This document shows, piece after piece, positions 52,077 through 59,830 of a stretch of DNA of 64,000 bases. The stretch lies in the NCBI RefSeq assembly GCF_014203665.1, contig NZ_JACHJN010000001.1, positions 372,001-436,000 of the forward strand, given 5' to 3'. Below the pieces are notes generated by a model. That model saw only the letters and a list, made by a program, of their open reading frames with translations, made no database searches and was not told where the DNA came from. The DNA is from Saccharothrix tamanrassetensis (GTDB lineage Bacteria; Actinomycetota; Actinomycetes; Mycobacteriales; Pseudonocardiaceae). The position numbers were made by a program, and so were the translations under genes. The first letter of the stretch is position 1. The number at the start of each line of letters is the position of its first letter.

Positions 52077-52832
52077 ATGGTGCACCGGACGATCGAGGTG
52101 CGGGCGGAGGCCGGGTTGCTGCGGATCGCGCTGGCCCGGCCCGAGCGGCGCAACGGCATCGACGACGTGGTGATCGGCGAGCTGAACGCGGCGCTGGACG
52201 TCGCCGAGGCCGATCCGGACTGCCGGGCGGTCGTGCTCCGGGGCAGTCCCGGCGTGTTCAGCGACGGCATGAACCTGGAGGCCGCGGCGGGCGGCGGGGC
52301 GTCCGACGGCGGCAAGGCGTTCTTCGGGTTGCTGGAGCGCTTCACCACCATTCCGCGCGTGGTGGTCGTCCAGGTCGACGGCCAGGTGGCGGGCGGCGGG
52401 GTGGGGCTGGTGGCGGCCGGGGACTTCGTGCACGCGACCGAGCGCAGCACCTTCGCGCTGCCGGAGGCGTTGTGGGGGCTGCTGCCGTGCTGCGTGCTGC
52501 CGTTCCTCGTGCGGCGGGTGGGGTTCCAGAAGGCCTACACGGCGACGTTGAGCACGCAGGCGGTGTCGGCGCGGGAGGCGCACCGGATCCACCTCGTGGA
52601 CGAGCTGACCGAACAGCCCGAAACCGCGCTGCGGCAGTTGGTCTTCCGGCTGACCCGGCTGGACGGCGTGGTCATCGGCGACGCCAAGCGCTACTTCCGC
52701 GGCCTGTCCGTGGTGGACGCGCGGGCGGGCGAGAACGCGGTGGCCGAGTTCAGCCGGCTGATGTCGTCGCCGGTGGTGCGGCAGCGGATCTCGGACTTCG
52801 TGACCCACAAGCGATTCCCCTGGGAGCGGTGA
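52077..52832 (+). CDS. Enoyl-CoA hydratase, ECH1 dehydratase of beta-branching
   Basis: A 251-residue crotonase-fold protein with oxyanion motifs VFSDGMNLEAA and QVAGGGVGLVAAGDFV. In beta-branch pathways the free-standing ECH1 (PksH/LnmF-like) dehydrates the HMG-type adduct to a glutaconyl-ACP, which ECH2 then decarboxylates; an ECH2 domain lies in the large PKS at 38260-39005. It sits directly between HMG synthase and the second AT-ER in the same operon. It might serve both branches, since no second free ECH1 is visible. Confidence 0.88.
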   Translation: MVHRTIEVRAEAGLLRIALARPERRNGIDDVVIGELNAALDVAEADPDCRAVVLRGSPGVFSDGMNLEAAAGGGASDGGKAFFGLLERFTTIPRVVVVQVDGQVAGGGVGLVAAGDFVHATERSTFALPEALWGLLPCCVLPFLVRRVGFQKAYTATLSTQAVSAREAHRIHLVDELTEQPETALRQLVFRLTRLDGVVIGDAKRYFRGLSVVDARAGENAVAEFSRLMSSPVVRQRISDFVTHKRFPWER

Positions 52833-52833
52833 C

Positions 52834-55089
52834 GTGACGCGCGCGTGGCTCTTCCCGGGCCAGGGCTCGCAGCACCCGGACATGGGCGCCGAGCTGTTCG
52901 CCCGGTTCCCCGACCAGGTGGCCCAGGCCGACCGGATCATCGGCGTCCCGCTGCGCGACCTGTGCCGCGACACGGCGGGGACCTACCTCAACCAGACCCG
53001 GTACGTGCAGCCGGCCGTCTTCACGGTGTCGGCGCTGGCCGCCCGCGCGGCGCTGGAGTCCGGGACGCCCGACGTGCTGGCCGGGCACAGCCTCGGCGAG
53101 TACGCGGCACTGCACGTGGCCGGGTGCCTGGACTTCGAGACCGCGCTGCGGCTGGTCGTGCGCCGGGGCGAGCTGATGGGCGCGGCCACCGGCGGCGGCA
53201 TGCTCGCCGTGCTCGGACTGCCGCTGGAACGGGTGGAGGCCGTGCTGGCCTCGGTCGACGGGGTCGACCTGGCCAACCACAACCTGCCGGACCAGGTGGT
53301 CCTGGCCGGCACCACCGAGGGCGTGCGTTCGGTGATCGAGGCCGTCCGGGCCGGCGGGACCGGTCGGTGCGTGCCGCTGGCGGTGAGCATCGCGGCGCAC
53401 TCGCGGTTCATGGCCACGGCGGCGGCCGAGTTCGCCGAGGTGCTGCGCGGCGTGCGGTTCGCCGAGCCGCGCATCCCGGTGATCAGCAACGTGACCGCGC
53501 AGCCGCACGACCTGGCGGGGCTGCCGGAGCTGCTGCACCGGCACTTCACCCGTCCGGTGCGGTGGTGGGACACCCTGTGCCACCTGGCTCGGACCGGCGT
53601 CACGGAGATCACGGAGATCGGGCCGGGCGAGGTGCTGACGAAGATGTGGCACCGGGCCGCACCCAGGCTCCCGGCTCCCGAACCGGTCCCCGTCGCAGCT
53701 CGGCGCCTCGCTTCCCACCGCGACGCGACCCCGCCGACCGCGACCCACCGCAGCGCGACCATGCCGACCGCGACCCATCACGCCGCAACACCGCCGACCG
53801 CGACCCGGCCCGTCGCGACCGTGCCGACCGCGACCCTGCTCGCCGCGACCGTGCCGACGGCAACCGATCACGCCGTCACCCCGCCGACCGCACCGAAGCA
53901 GGCCGCGACCCCGTCCAGTGCGATCAGGCATTCCCCACCCCCGCAGCCCGCAACAGCACCACCCGCGCGCTCCGGCACCGCGCCCGACCCCGGCCGGCTG
54001 GGCTCCCCCGCGTTCCGCGCGGGCTACGGCGTCCGGTTGGCCTGCCTGGCGGGCTCCCTGGACCACGGCGTCACCTCGCCCGCGCTCCTCCGCCGCCTGT
54101 CCGACGCCGGTCAGCTCGGCTTCCACGGCACTCGCGGCCTCGGCCTCGCGGAGGTCCGCGCCGTCCTGGCCGACCTGCGGGGCACCCGGTTCGGCATGGC
54201 GTGGATCGACGACCCGGACATCGCCGACCTCTACCTGGCCCACGACGTCCGCCACGTGGAGGTGACCGACCGGCAGGCCGGCCCCCACCTACTCCGCTTC
54301 CGCTTCGACCGCGGCGAACGCCAGGTCCTGCTCCGCACCGACGACCCGAACACCGCCGCCAAGTTCCTGCGGGACCGCGTGGCCACCGACATCGCCGTCG
54401 AGGAGGACTCCGCGCTGCCCGCCATCGCGGCGATCCGCGACGCACTGGCCCCCGGCGTCCGGATAGGCAGAGCCGGGGTCGGCACGCCCGAAGCGGTGGC
54501 CGCCGCGTTCGTCCTCGGCGCGGACTTCGTCCTCACCACGTCGGTCAACCAGTGCACCCCCGAGGCGGCCACGTCGGACGCCGCCAAGGACCTGCTCGCC
54601 GACCTCGACGTCACCGACACCCGACCGGCACCGGACGCCGACCTCTTCGAGTTGGGCGGTCGCAGCCGGGTAGTCCGAAAGGGCAGTCTTTTCGCCGCTC
54701 GCGCCGAACAGCTCTACCGGCTGTACGTCAAGCACGACCGGCTCGAAGACCTGCCGGCGCGGACCCGCGAGGAGGTCGAGCGCAACCACTTCGGCCGTTC
54801 GCTGGAGCAGGTCTGGGCCGAATCGGCGAGCACCGCCCGCGATGCCAAGCACCGGATGGCGCTGGTGTTCGCGGCGTACTGCCGGGAGGCCACCGCGGCA
54901 GCGCTGAACGGAGCAACCCCGCAAAGGTTGAACTATCGGGTGCCCAGCGGCCCGGACATGGGTGCGTTCAACCGATTCACCGCCGGTGGGGCGTTGCGAG
55001 ACTGGCGACGCCGTAACGCCGACGTGCTCGCGGAAGAGCTCATGGGCGGTGCCGCGGACCGACTGGGCCGGCTCCGCCCCCTGTCCTGA
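52834..55089 (+). CDS. lnmG-like: Second trans-acting acyltransferase-enoylreductase (AT-ER)
   Basis: A 751-residue fusion of the same layout as 6718-8916. AT: FPGQGSQHPDMGAELF, GHSLGEYAALHVAG, IAAHSRFM. ER: GFHGTRGLGLAEV, GADFVLTTSVNQCTPEAATS and KGSLFAARAEQLYRLY. The two domains are joined by a longer, repeat-built linker (53725-53934). Start is GTG 52834, one base after the ECH stop. Why the cluster keeps two AT-ER proteins is not clear. One may load the assembly line and the other the donor ACP or a different extender, or only one ER may be active. The FMN-site glycine of the first copy (FGAGGLG) is altered here (HGTRGLG). Confidence 0.92.
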   Translation: MTRAWLFPGQGSQHPDMGAELFARFPDQVAQADRIIGVPLRDLCRDTAGTYLNQTRYVQPAVFTVSALAARAALESGTPDVLAGHSLGEYAALHVAGCLDFETALRLVVRRGELMGAATGGGMLAVLGLPLERVEAVLASVDGVDLANHNLPDQVVLAGTTEGVRSVIEAVRAGGTGRCVPLAVSIAAHSRFMATAAAEFAEVLRGVRFAEPRIPVISNVTAQPHDLAGLPELLHRHFTRPVRWWDTLCHLARTGVTEITEIGPGEVLTKMWHRAAPRLPAPEPVPVAARRLASHRDATPPTATHRSATMPTATHHAATPPTATRPVATVPTATLLAATVPTATDHAVTPPTAPKQAATPSSAIRHSPPPQPATAPPARSGTAPDPGRLGSPAFRAGYGVRLACLAGSLDHGVTSPALLRRLSDAGQLGFHGTRGLGLAEVRAVLADLRGTRFGMAWIDDPDIADLYLAHDVRHVEVTDRQAGPHLLRFRFDRGERQVLLRTDDPNTAAKFLRDRVATDIAVEEDSALPAIAAIRDALAPGVRIGRAGVGTPEAVAAAFVLGADFVLTTSVNQCTPEAATSDAAKDLLADLDVTDTRPAPDADLFELGGRSRVVRKGSLFAARAEQLYRLYVKHDRLEDLPARTREEVERNHFGRSLEQVWAESASTARDAKHRMALVFAAYCREATAAALNGATPQRLNYRVPSGPDMGAFNRFTAGGALRDWRRRNADVLAEELMGGAADRLGRLRPLS
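53725..53934 (+). repeat. 30-bp coding minisatellite in the AT-ER linker
   Basis: Seven units of exactly 30 bp starting at 53725, 53755, 53785, 53815, 53845, 53875 and 53905. They encode ten-residue repeats of the type ATPPTATHRS. They form the linker between AT and ER and are absent from the paralogue at 6718-8916. Confidence 0.9.
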
Positions 55090-55115
55090 TCCCGTCAACC
55101 CAGTGAGGAGGTCCC

Positions 55116-56591
55116 ATGGGAGTGCCGGCAACGTCACTCGTCGTCCCGGACCTGCTCCGCCGCCGGGTGGAGCAACAGCCGGACCAGCAGGCGATCAACG
55201 TCGAGGGCAAGACCGCCATCACCTACGGCGACTGGGACCTCCGGTCCAACGCCGTGGCGCGCGGCCTGCTGGCACGCGGCCACGGCCGCGGCACGCGGAT
55301 CGCCCTGCTGTTCGGCGGCAGCGACTGGATCGACTACGCCATCGCCTACCTGGGCGTGCTCAAGGCGGGCGCGACCGCGGTGCACACCAACGACACCTAC
55401 CCCCAGGCCGAACTGGACCGCAGGTTCGGGCAGTGCGGGGTGGCGGGGATCATCCAGGGATCGGCGCTGCCGCTCCAGCGGGCCGCGCCGGAGCGCTGGG
55501 TGGCCACGCTGCGGGACTTCGAGCCGTTGTCCACCGGACCGGTCGACGTGGACGTCCGCCCCGAGGACATCTCGGACATCCTCTACACCTCGGGCACCAC
55601 CGGCCCCGCCAAGCCGTTCACCAACCCGCACGGCACGCTGACCCACGGCCGCGGTTCGGCGGCGCTGGGCAAGCTGGAGAACCCCGAGCCGCTGCTCGCG
55701 CCGATGCCGCTGGGCACCACGTCCAGCTCCACGACGGTCGCCGTGCTGGCCACCACGACGCCGGCGCCGCTGATCGTGTGCCGGCCCGACGAGCCCGACC
55801 GCCTGCTCGAACTGTTGGCCGACCACGGCTGCGGCACGCTGATCCTCACGCCGCACACGGCGATCCGGCTCACCGCGCTGCGCCCGCAGGACCGCTACGA
55901 CCTCGGTACCGTCAAGGTGATCGGCAACGCCTCGGCGCCGATGCCGCCGCGCGTCGCCCGGCAGCTCAAGGAAGCGATGCCGAACGCGGAGGTCTCCAAC
56001 GCCTACGCGCAGTCCGAGGCGGTGCCCGCGATCGTCATGGGGGTCTGCGACCCCGACCGCCCGATGGCCGTCGGCAAGCCCGCGAAGGGCACGGAGCTGC
56101 TGATCGCCGACGAACGGGGCGAGGCCGTGGCGCCCGGCGAGCTGGGCGAGGTCTGGATGCGCAGCCCCGCGCCCAAGCGGCTCTACCTGGACGAGGAGTT
56201 GAACCGACAGGTCCACCGGGACGGCTGGACGCGGACCAGGGACCTGGGCCGGGTCGGCCCGGACGGCGAACTGCTGCTGTTCGACCGCATGGTGGACGCC
56301 ATCGCCACCGGGGGCCGGCTGGTGTCCTCGCTGGAGGTCGAGGCCGCGGTGTACGACCACCCGAAGGTGCGGGAGGCCGCGGTGATCGGCCTGCCCGACC
56401 CGGACCTCGGCCGAGCCGTCACGGCGGTGGTGGTCGCCGAGGGCGGGCTCACCCAGGCCGAACTGTCCGAATTCCTCACCGGACGGCTCGAACCGCACCA
56501 ACTGCCGACACGGGTCCATTCGGTGGAAAGCCTCCCCCGAGGGGGTACCGGCAAGGTGCTCAAGTTCCGGCTGCGACAGGAGCTGGGATGA
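55116..56591 (+). CDS. AMP-dependent acyl-CoA/acyl-ACP ligase
   Basis: A 491-residue ANL-superfamily enzyme with the P-loop ILYTSGTTGPAKPF, acid region YDLGTVKVIGNA, YAQSEA in place of the usual YGxTE, TRDLGRVGPDG and the late Lys in RGGTGKVLKF. There is no carrier domain. It is most like acyl-CoA ligases rather than NRPS A domains. A paralogue lies at 58189-59685. It has its own strong site GAGGAGGT at 55103-55110, is last in the operon, and may activate a carboxylic acid precursor or have a modified role. The substrate cannot be read. Confidence 0.83.
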   Translation: MGVPATSLVVPDLLRRRVEQQPDQQAINVEGKTAITYGDWDLRSNAVARGLLARGHGRGTRIALLFGGSDWIDYAIAYLGVLKAGATAVHTNDTYPQAELDRRFGQCGVAGIIQGSALPLQRAAPERWVATLRDFEPLSTGPVDVDVRPEDISDILYTSGTTGPAKPFTNPHGTLTHGRGSAALGKLENPEPLLAPMPLGTTSSSTTVAVLATTTPAPLIVCRPDEPDRLLELLADHGCGTLILTPHTAIRLTALRPQDRYDLGTVKVIGNASAPMPPRVARQLKEAMPNAEVSNAYAQSEAVPAIVMGVCDPDRPMAVGKPAKGTELLIADERGEAVAPGELGEVWMRSPAPKRLYLDEELNRQVHRDGWTRTRDLGRVGPDGELLLFDRMVDAIATGGRLVSSLEVEAAVYDHPKVREAAVIGLPDPDLGRAVTAVVVAEGGLTQAELSEFLTGRLEPHQLPTRVHSVESLPRGGTGKVLKFRLRQELG

Positions 56592-56592
56592 C

Positions 56593-56642
56593 CCGGCCGG
56601 CGCGTTGTCCGCGCAGCGCGGAACAGCGCTGCGCCCGGCCGG
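56593..56642. terminator. Probable terminator hairpin
   Basis: Outer arms CCGGCCGG (56593-56600 and 56635-56642) enclose an inner GC-rich hairpin (CCGCG and CGCGG). It follows the ligase stop immediately. There is no T run. The rest of 56643-56767 holds nothing obvious apart from the leader of the Crp gene. Confidence 0.5.
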
Positions 56643-56767
56643 CGCAGCGACTCCGGAGCAGGTCCGGCGGTGGCGGCCGAAAAGAAGCGCACCACCACCG
56701 GCCGAAGAGGCAGTGAACGCACGACTTCGTCACCGCAGTTTCCGCCGCGATTCACCTGGGGGCACAC

Positions 56768-57532
56768 TTGCCGATTACCGGTATTTCCCGCGTGTTCTGT
56801 ACCCACCTCCACGACGCCATCCGCAGCGAGCCCTCGTTCGCCGTGCGCACGCACATCCCCAGGGGTGACGCGGTGTACAACCTCGGTGACCAGGACCTGC
56901 GCATGTACATCGTGGAGGTCGGGCAGCTGAAGACCACGACGTCGTCGGCCGACGGCAAGGAGTGCCTGCTGTCGATCCACACCAGGGGCGACACGTTCGG
57001 CGAACTGGGCCTGCTCGGCGGACCGCGGCAGGAGACCGCGATCGCGATGAGGGACAGCGTCATCCGGCGGATCAACGCGGCCCGGTTCTTCGACATCCTG
57101 GTCAACGACGACCACCTGAACTGGCAGTTCACCCAGTTCCTGATGTCCAGGCTGCTCGACCAGCAGCAGACCATCACCCAGCTGGTGACCATGGACAGCG
57201 AGCACCGGCTGGCCGCCACCCTGCTGCGGATCGGCCAGAAGCTCGGCCGGCCGCTGCCGTCCGGGCTGCGGATCGAAGCCCGGATCACCCAGGAGGACCT
57301 GGCCGGCATGGTGGGCACCACGCGCTCCCGGGTGGGCCTGTTCCTCAAGCACTTCCGGCAGGCCAAGCTGGTCGACCAACTGCCCGGCGGCCACCTGCTG
57401 ATCAACGAGCCGGCGCTGACCGCCTACGTGGAAAAGAACATCGGCGGCTGCGGTATCTTCGGCGGCGGATCGGCCCGCCCGAGGATCGCCCGGTGCCAAC
57501 ACGTCCACAGTGGACACGGAATCCCGGCGTGA
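56768..57532 (+). CDS. lnmO-like: Crp/Fnr-family transcriptional regulator
   Basis: A 254-residue regulator. The N-terminal cyclic-nucleotide-binding-like barrel spans about 15-125 (FAVRTHIPRGDAVYNLGDQD, GDTFGELGLLGG), followed by a long dimer helix. The Crp-type winged helix-turn-helix reads ITQEDLAGMVGTTRSRVGLFLKHFR. No Cys cluster for an Fe-S centre is evident in the sensor part. The only start in frame is TTG 56768, after CTGGGGG; the frame is closed upstream at 56714. The operator dyads of the cluster have the spacing expected of a Crp-family dimer, and leinamycin is also controlled by a Crp-family activator (LnmO), so this is a candidate pathway regulator. A second one starts at 63153. 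Confidence 0.87.
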   Translation: MPITGISRVFCTHLHDAIRSEPSFAVRTHIPRGDAVYNLGDQDLRMYIVEVGQLKTTTSSADGKECLLSIHTRGDTFGELGLLGGPRQETAIAMRDSVIRRINAARFFDILVNDDHLNWQFTQFLMSRLLDQQQTITQLVTMDSEHRLAATLLRIGQKLGRPLPSGLRIEARITQEDLAGMVGTTRSRVGLFLKHFRQAKLVDQLPGGHLLINEPALTAYVEKNIGGCGIFGGGSARPRIARCQHVHSGHGIPA

Positions 57533-57646
57533 ACCATCCGGAATCCCGATCCGGCAACACGCCGCGGCTTGGCCGGCGGTCCGGTGCTTGGTAGGGTTTC
57601 CGAGCCCGAGAACTATTTTCGTATTTTCCCGAACCAAGGGGGATGA

Positions 57647-58009
57647 ATGGCTGTCGGACGTCTGGCCGCTGTCACACTCGACTGCGCGAACGTCGAAGAA
57701 CTCGCCGCGTTCTACGTGGCGGCCGCGGGACTCGAAGCGGTCGAGGTTTCCGAGAAGGGGGCGTTCCTGAGCAACGGCGACGGCGTCGCCGTCGCGTTGC
57801 AGCAGGTGGAGGGCTACCGCGCGCCGGAATGGCCCGGACAGACCGTTCCCCAGCAGCTGCACCTGGACCTCGCCGTCGAAGACCTGGCCAAGGCTGAGGC
57901 CGAACTGCTCGAACTCGGCGCGTCCAAGCCCGCGGAGCAGCCCGCCGAGGGCAAGTACCTGGTGCTGCTGGACCCGGCCGGCCACCCGTTCTGCGCCGCC
58001 GTGTGGTAA
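57647..58009 (+). CDS. VOC-fold (glyoxalase/bleomycin-resistance type) protein
   Basis: A 120-residue single-domain VOC protein (VTLDCANVEELAAFYVAAAGL at the start; GKYLVLLDPAGHPFCAAVW at the end). AAGGGGGATGA precedes the ATG closely. Family members include metalloenzymes and drug-binding resistance proteins. A binding or resistance role would fit the context, but the fold is common and nothing here proves it. It is followed by a strong terminator. Confidence 0.85.
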   Translation: MAVGRLAAVTLDCANVEELAAFYVAAAGLEAVEVSEKGAFLSNGDGVAVALQQVEGYRAPEWPGQTVPQQLHLDLAVEDLAKAEAELLELGASKPAEQPAEGKYLVLLDPAGHPFCAAVW

Positions 58010-58056
58010 CCAGCCCGCTCGACGCCGACGCCCTCCGCCGAGGGTGGTCGGACCCT

Positions 58057-58093
58057 GAAGGGTGGCACGCAACCCCCAGTCGTGCCACCCTTC
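58057..58093. terminator. Intrinsic terminator after the VOC gene
   Basis: A 13-bp perfect stem (58057-58069 with 58081-58093) with an 11-nt loop, between the convergent VOC and ligase genes. Confidence 0.85.
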
Positions 58094-58128
58094 GCCTTTC
58101 CCGCGCGGCGACGCCCGGGTGAGCGCAC

Positions 58129-58162
58129 GACGCGCGCCGGTCGATCACGACCGGCGCGCGTC
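58129..58162. terminator. Intrinsic terminator of the ligase gene
   Basis: A perfect 15-bp GC-rich stem (58129-58143 with 58148-58162) and an ATCA loop, 27 bp beyond the stop of the minus-strand ligase. Confidence 0.8.
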
Positions 58163-58188
58163 GCGTTCACGGGCTCACCCGTCCGACC

Positions 58189-59685
58189 TCACCCGCCGGA
58201 GGGAGCCACCTCGGCCAGTCGCGGTCGGAGGTACCTCTTGAGCACCTTGGCGTTGACGCTGCGGGGCAACTCGTCCACGAGCAGGTAGCGGGTCGGGACC
58301 TGGTGCGGTGCGAGCGTGCGCGCGGCCAGTGCCTGGACGTCGGGCAGCGCGGTCGGGTCGTCCAGCGCGAGCGCGGCGCCCACCGCGTCCGTCCCGTCCG
58401 GCTGCGGCACGTTCATCACCGCCGCCTCCATCACCGCGGGGTGTTCGTAGAGCGCGTACTCCACCTCGATCGTCGAGACGAGTTCGTCGCCGACCCGGAT
58501 AGCGTCCACCGCGCGGTCGAACAGCATCAGGTCGCCGTCCGGTCCGATCCGGCCGAGGTCTCCGGTCCACGTCCAGTGGCCGACCTGGACGCGCGCGGTC
58601 TGCGCGTGGTCGAACAGGTACTTGCGCTTGGGCGCCTGGCTGCCGACCCAGATCCAGCCCAGCTGCCCGTCGGGCACCGGCCGGCCGTGCTCGTCGGTGA
58701 CCCGCAGCTCGCTGCCGGGCGCGGGCCTGCCGAGCGAGGTCGGCTTGGCCGGGTCGAACGTGTTGACGATGACGCCGGTGTAGGCCTCGGCCGCGGTGAA
58801 GGCCGAGTTGACCTTGGCTCCCGGGAACATCTCCAGCAGCTGTCGGGCGATGCGCGGCGGCAGCGGCGCGGCGGCCGTGCCCAGCGTGTCCACACAGGAC
58901 AGGTCGTACTTCTCGTGCACGTTGGTGCGCACCAGTTTGTGCGCGATCGCCGGGTTGATCATCACCGACGCGATGCGGTACTCCTCGACCAGCTCGGCCA
59001 TCCGCTCGATGTCCCCGGGCGGGCTGAGCACCAGCGTGGCCGGGGTGGACAGCACGATGCTGGACGTGGTGACGCTCGGCGTGGTGCACACCGGGATCGG
59101 CACCATCAGCGGCAGCGGGTCGCCCAGGTGCTTGAAGTTGTCCGGCGCACGGCCGAAGGTCAGGTTGCCGTGCGGCACGCCCAGCGCCTTGCCGCGCCCG
59201 GTCGTGCCGGAGGTGTAGAGGATGTCCGACAGGTCCTCGGGCCCGATGCCCACGGAGAGCGGCGAGTCGTCGTGCCCGCCCGCCAGGTCACCCGGCCGGA
59301 CGACCCAGCCGTTGAACCCCTCCGGGGCGGTCCGCCCGCGGCCGAGCACGACGCCGACCGCGTCGGTCTCCTCCAGCCGCCGCAACGCCTCGGCCGGCTC
59401 GACCTGCTCGCCGAGGTGGATCGTGGTGCCGCCGGCGTTCTGCACGGCGAGGTAGGACATGACGTAGTCGATCCAGTCCATGCCACCGAAGACCAGGCCC
59501 ACCCGCTGCCGGGGCTTGAGCCCCAGCTCGATCAGGCCCCGGGCCCGGGCGTACGCGCCGCGTTCCCAGTCCCGGTAGGTCAGCTCGGTGCGGCCGTCGA
59601 CCCGCAGCGCCACCTGGTCCGGGTAGTACTTGGCGCGCAACCTCAGCATGTCGGGAACTACAAGTGGCCGCTCCAGGTCGGTCAT
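58189..59685 (-). CDS. AMP-dependent acyl-CoA/acyl-ACP ligase, paralogue of 55116-56591
   Basis: A 498-residue ANL enzyme sharing the opening (LVVPDMLRLR) and overall pattern with the other ligase: ILYTSGTTGRGKAL, FTAAEAYTGV in place of YGxTE, WTGDLGRIGPDG, and the late Lys in RSVNAKVLKRYL. It lacks a carrier domain. A possible cluster operator lies about 90 bp upstream (59770-59785). Two related ligases in one cluster suggest either two acid substrates or a heteromeric pair. The substrate is not deducible from sequence. Confidence 0.82.
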   Translation of the reverse strand: MTDLERPLVVPDMLRLRAKYYPDQVALRVDGRTELTYRDWERGAYARARGLIELGLKPRQRVGLVFGGMDWIDYVMSYLAVQNAGGTTIHLGEQVEPAEALRRLEETDAVGVVLGRGRTAPEGFNGWVVRPGDLAGGHDDSPLSVGIGPEDLSDILYTSGTTGRGKALGVPHGNLTFGRAPDNFKHLGDPLPLMVPIPVCTTPSVTTSSIVLSTPATLVLSPPGDIERMAELVEEYRIASVMINPAIAHKLVRTNVHEKYDLSCVDTLGTAAAPLPPRIARQLLEMFPGAKVNSAFTAAEAYTGVIVNTFDPAKPTSLGRPAPGSELRVTDEHGRPVPDGQLGWIWVGSQAPKRKYLFDHAQTARVQVGHWTWTGDLGRIGPDGDLMLFDRAVDAIRVGDELVSTIEVEYALYEHPAVMEAAVMNVPQPDGTDAVGAALALDDPTALPDVQALAARTLAPHQVPTRYLLVDELPRSVNAKVLKRYLRPRLAEVAPSGG

Positions 59686-59742
59686 GCTCGCTCCATCTCA
59701 CCTCTGGGTCGCCGGATTCTCAGCCGGACGCGGGCGAGGTCG

Positions 59743-59785
59743 AGCATGGTCGCCCGACGGCGGGGTGTCTGCGCAATTGTGCCCA
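59743..59785 (-). promoter_or_regulatory. Candidate Crp-type operator upstream of the ligase
   Basis: TGCGCAATTGTGCCCA (59770-59785) reads TGGGCA-N4-TGCGCA on the other strand, a weaker form of the dyad. CATGCT (59743-59748, minus strand) sits at the 21-bp spacing. Match is partial. Confidence 0.45.
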
Positions 59786-59830
59786 GCGGACCCGGGAGAC
59801 CGTGCGGAGCAAGGAGAACGGCCCTCGGCG

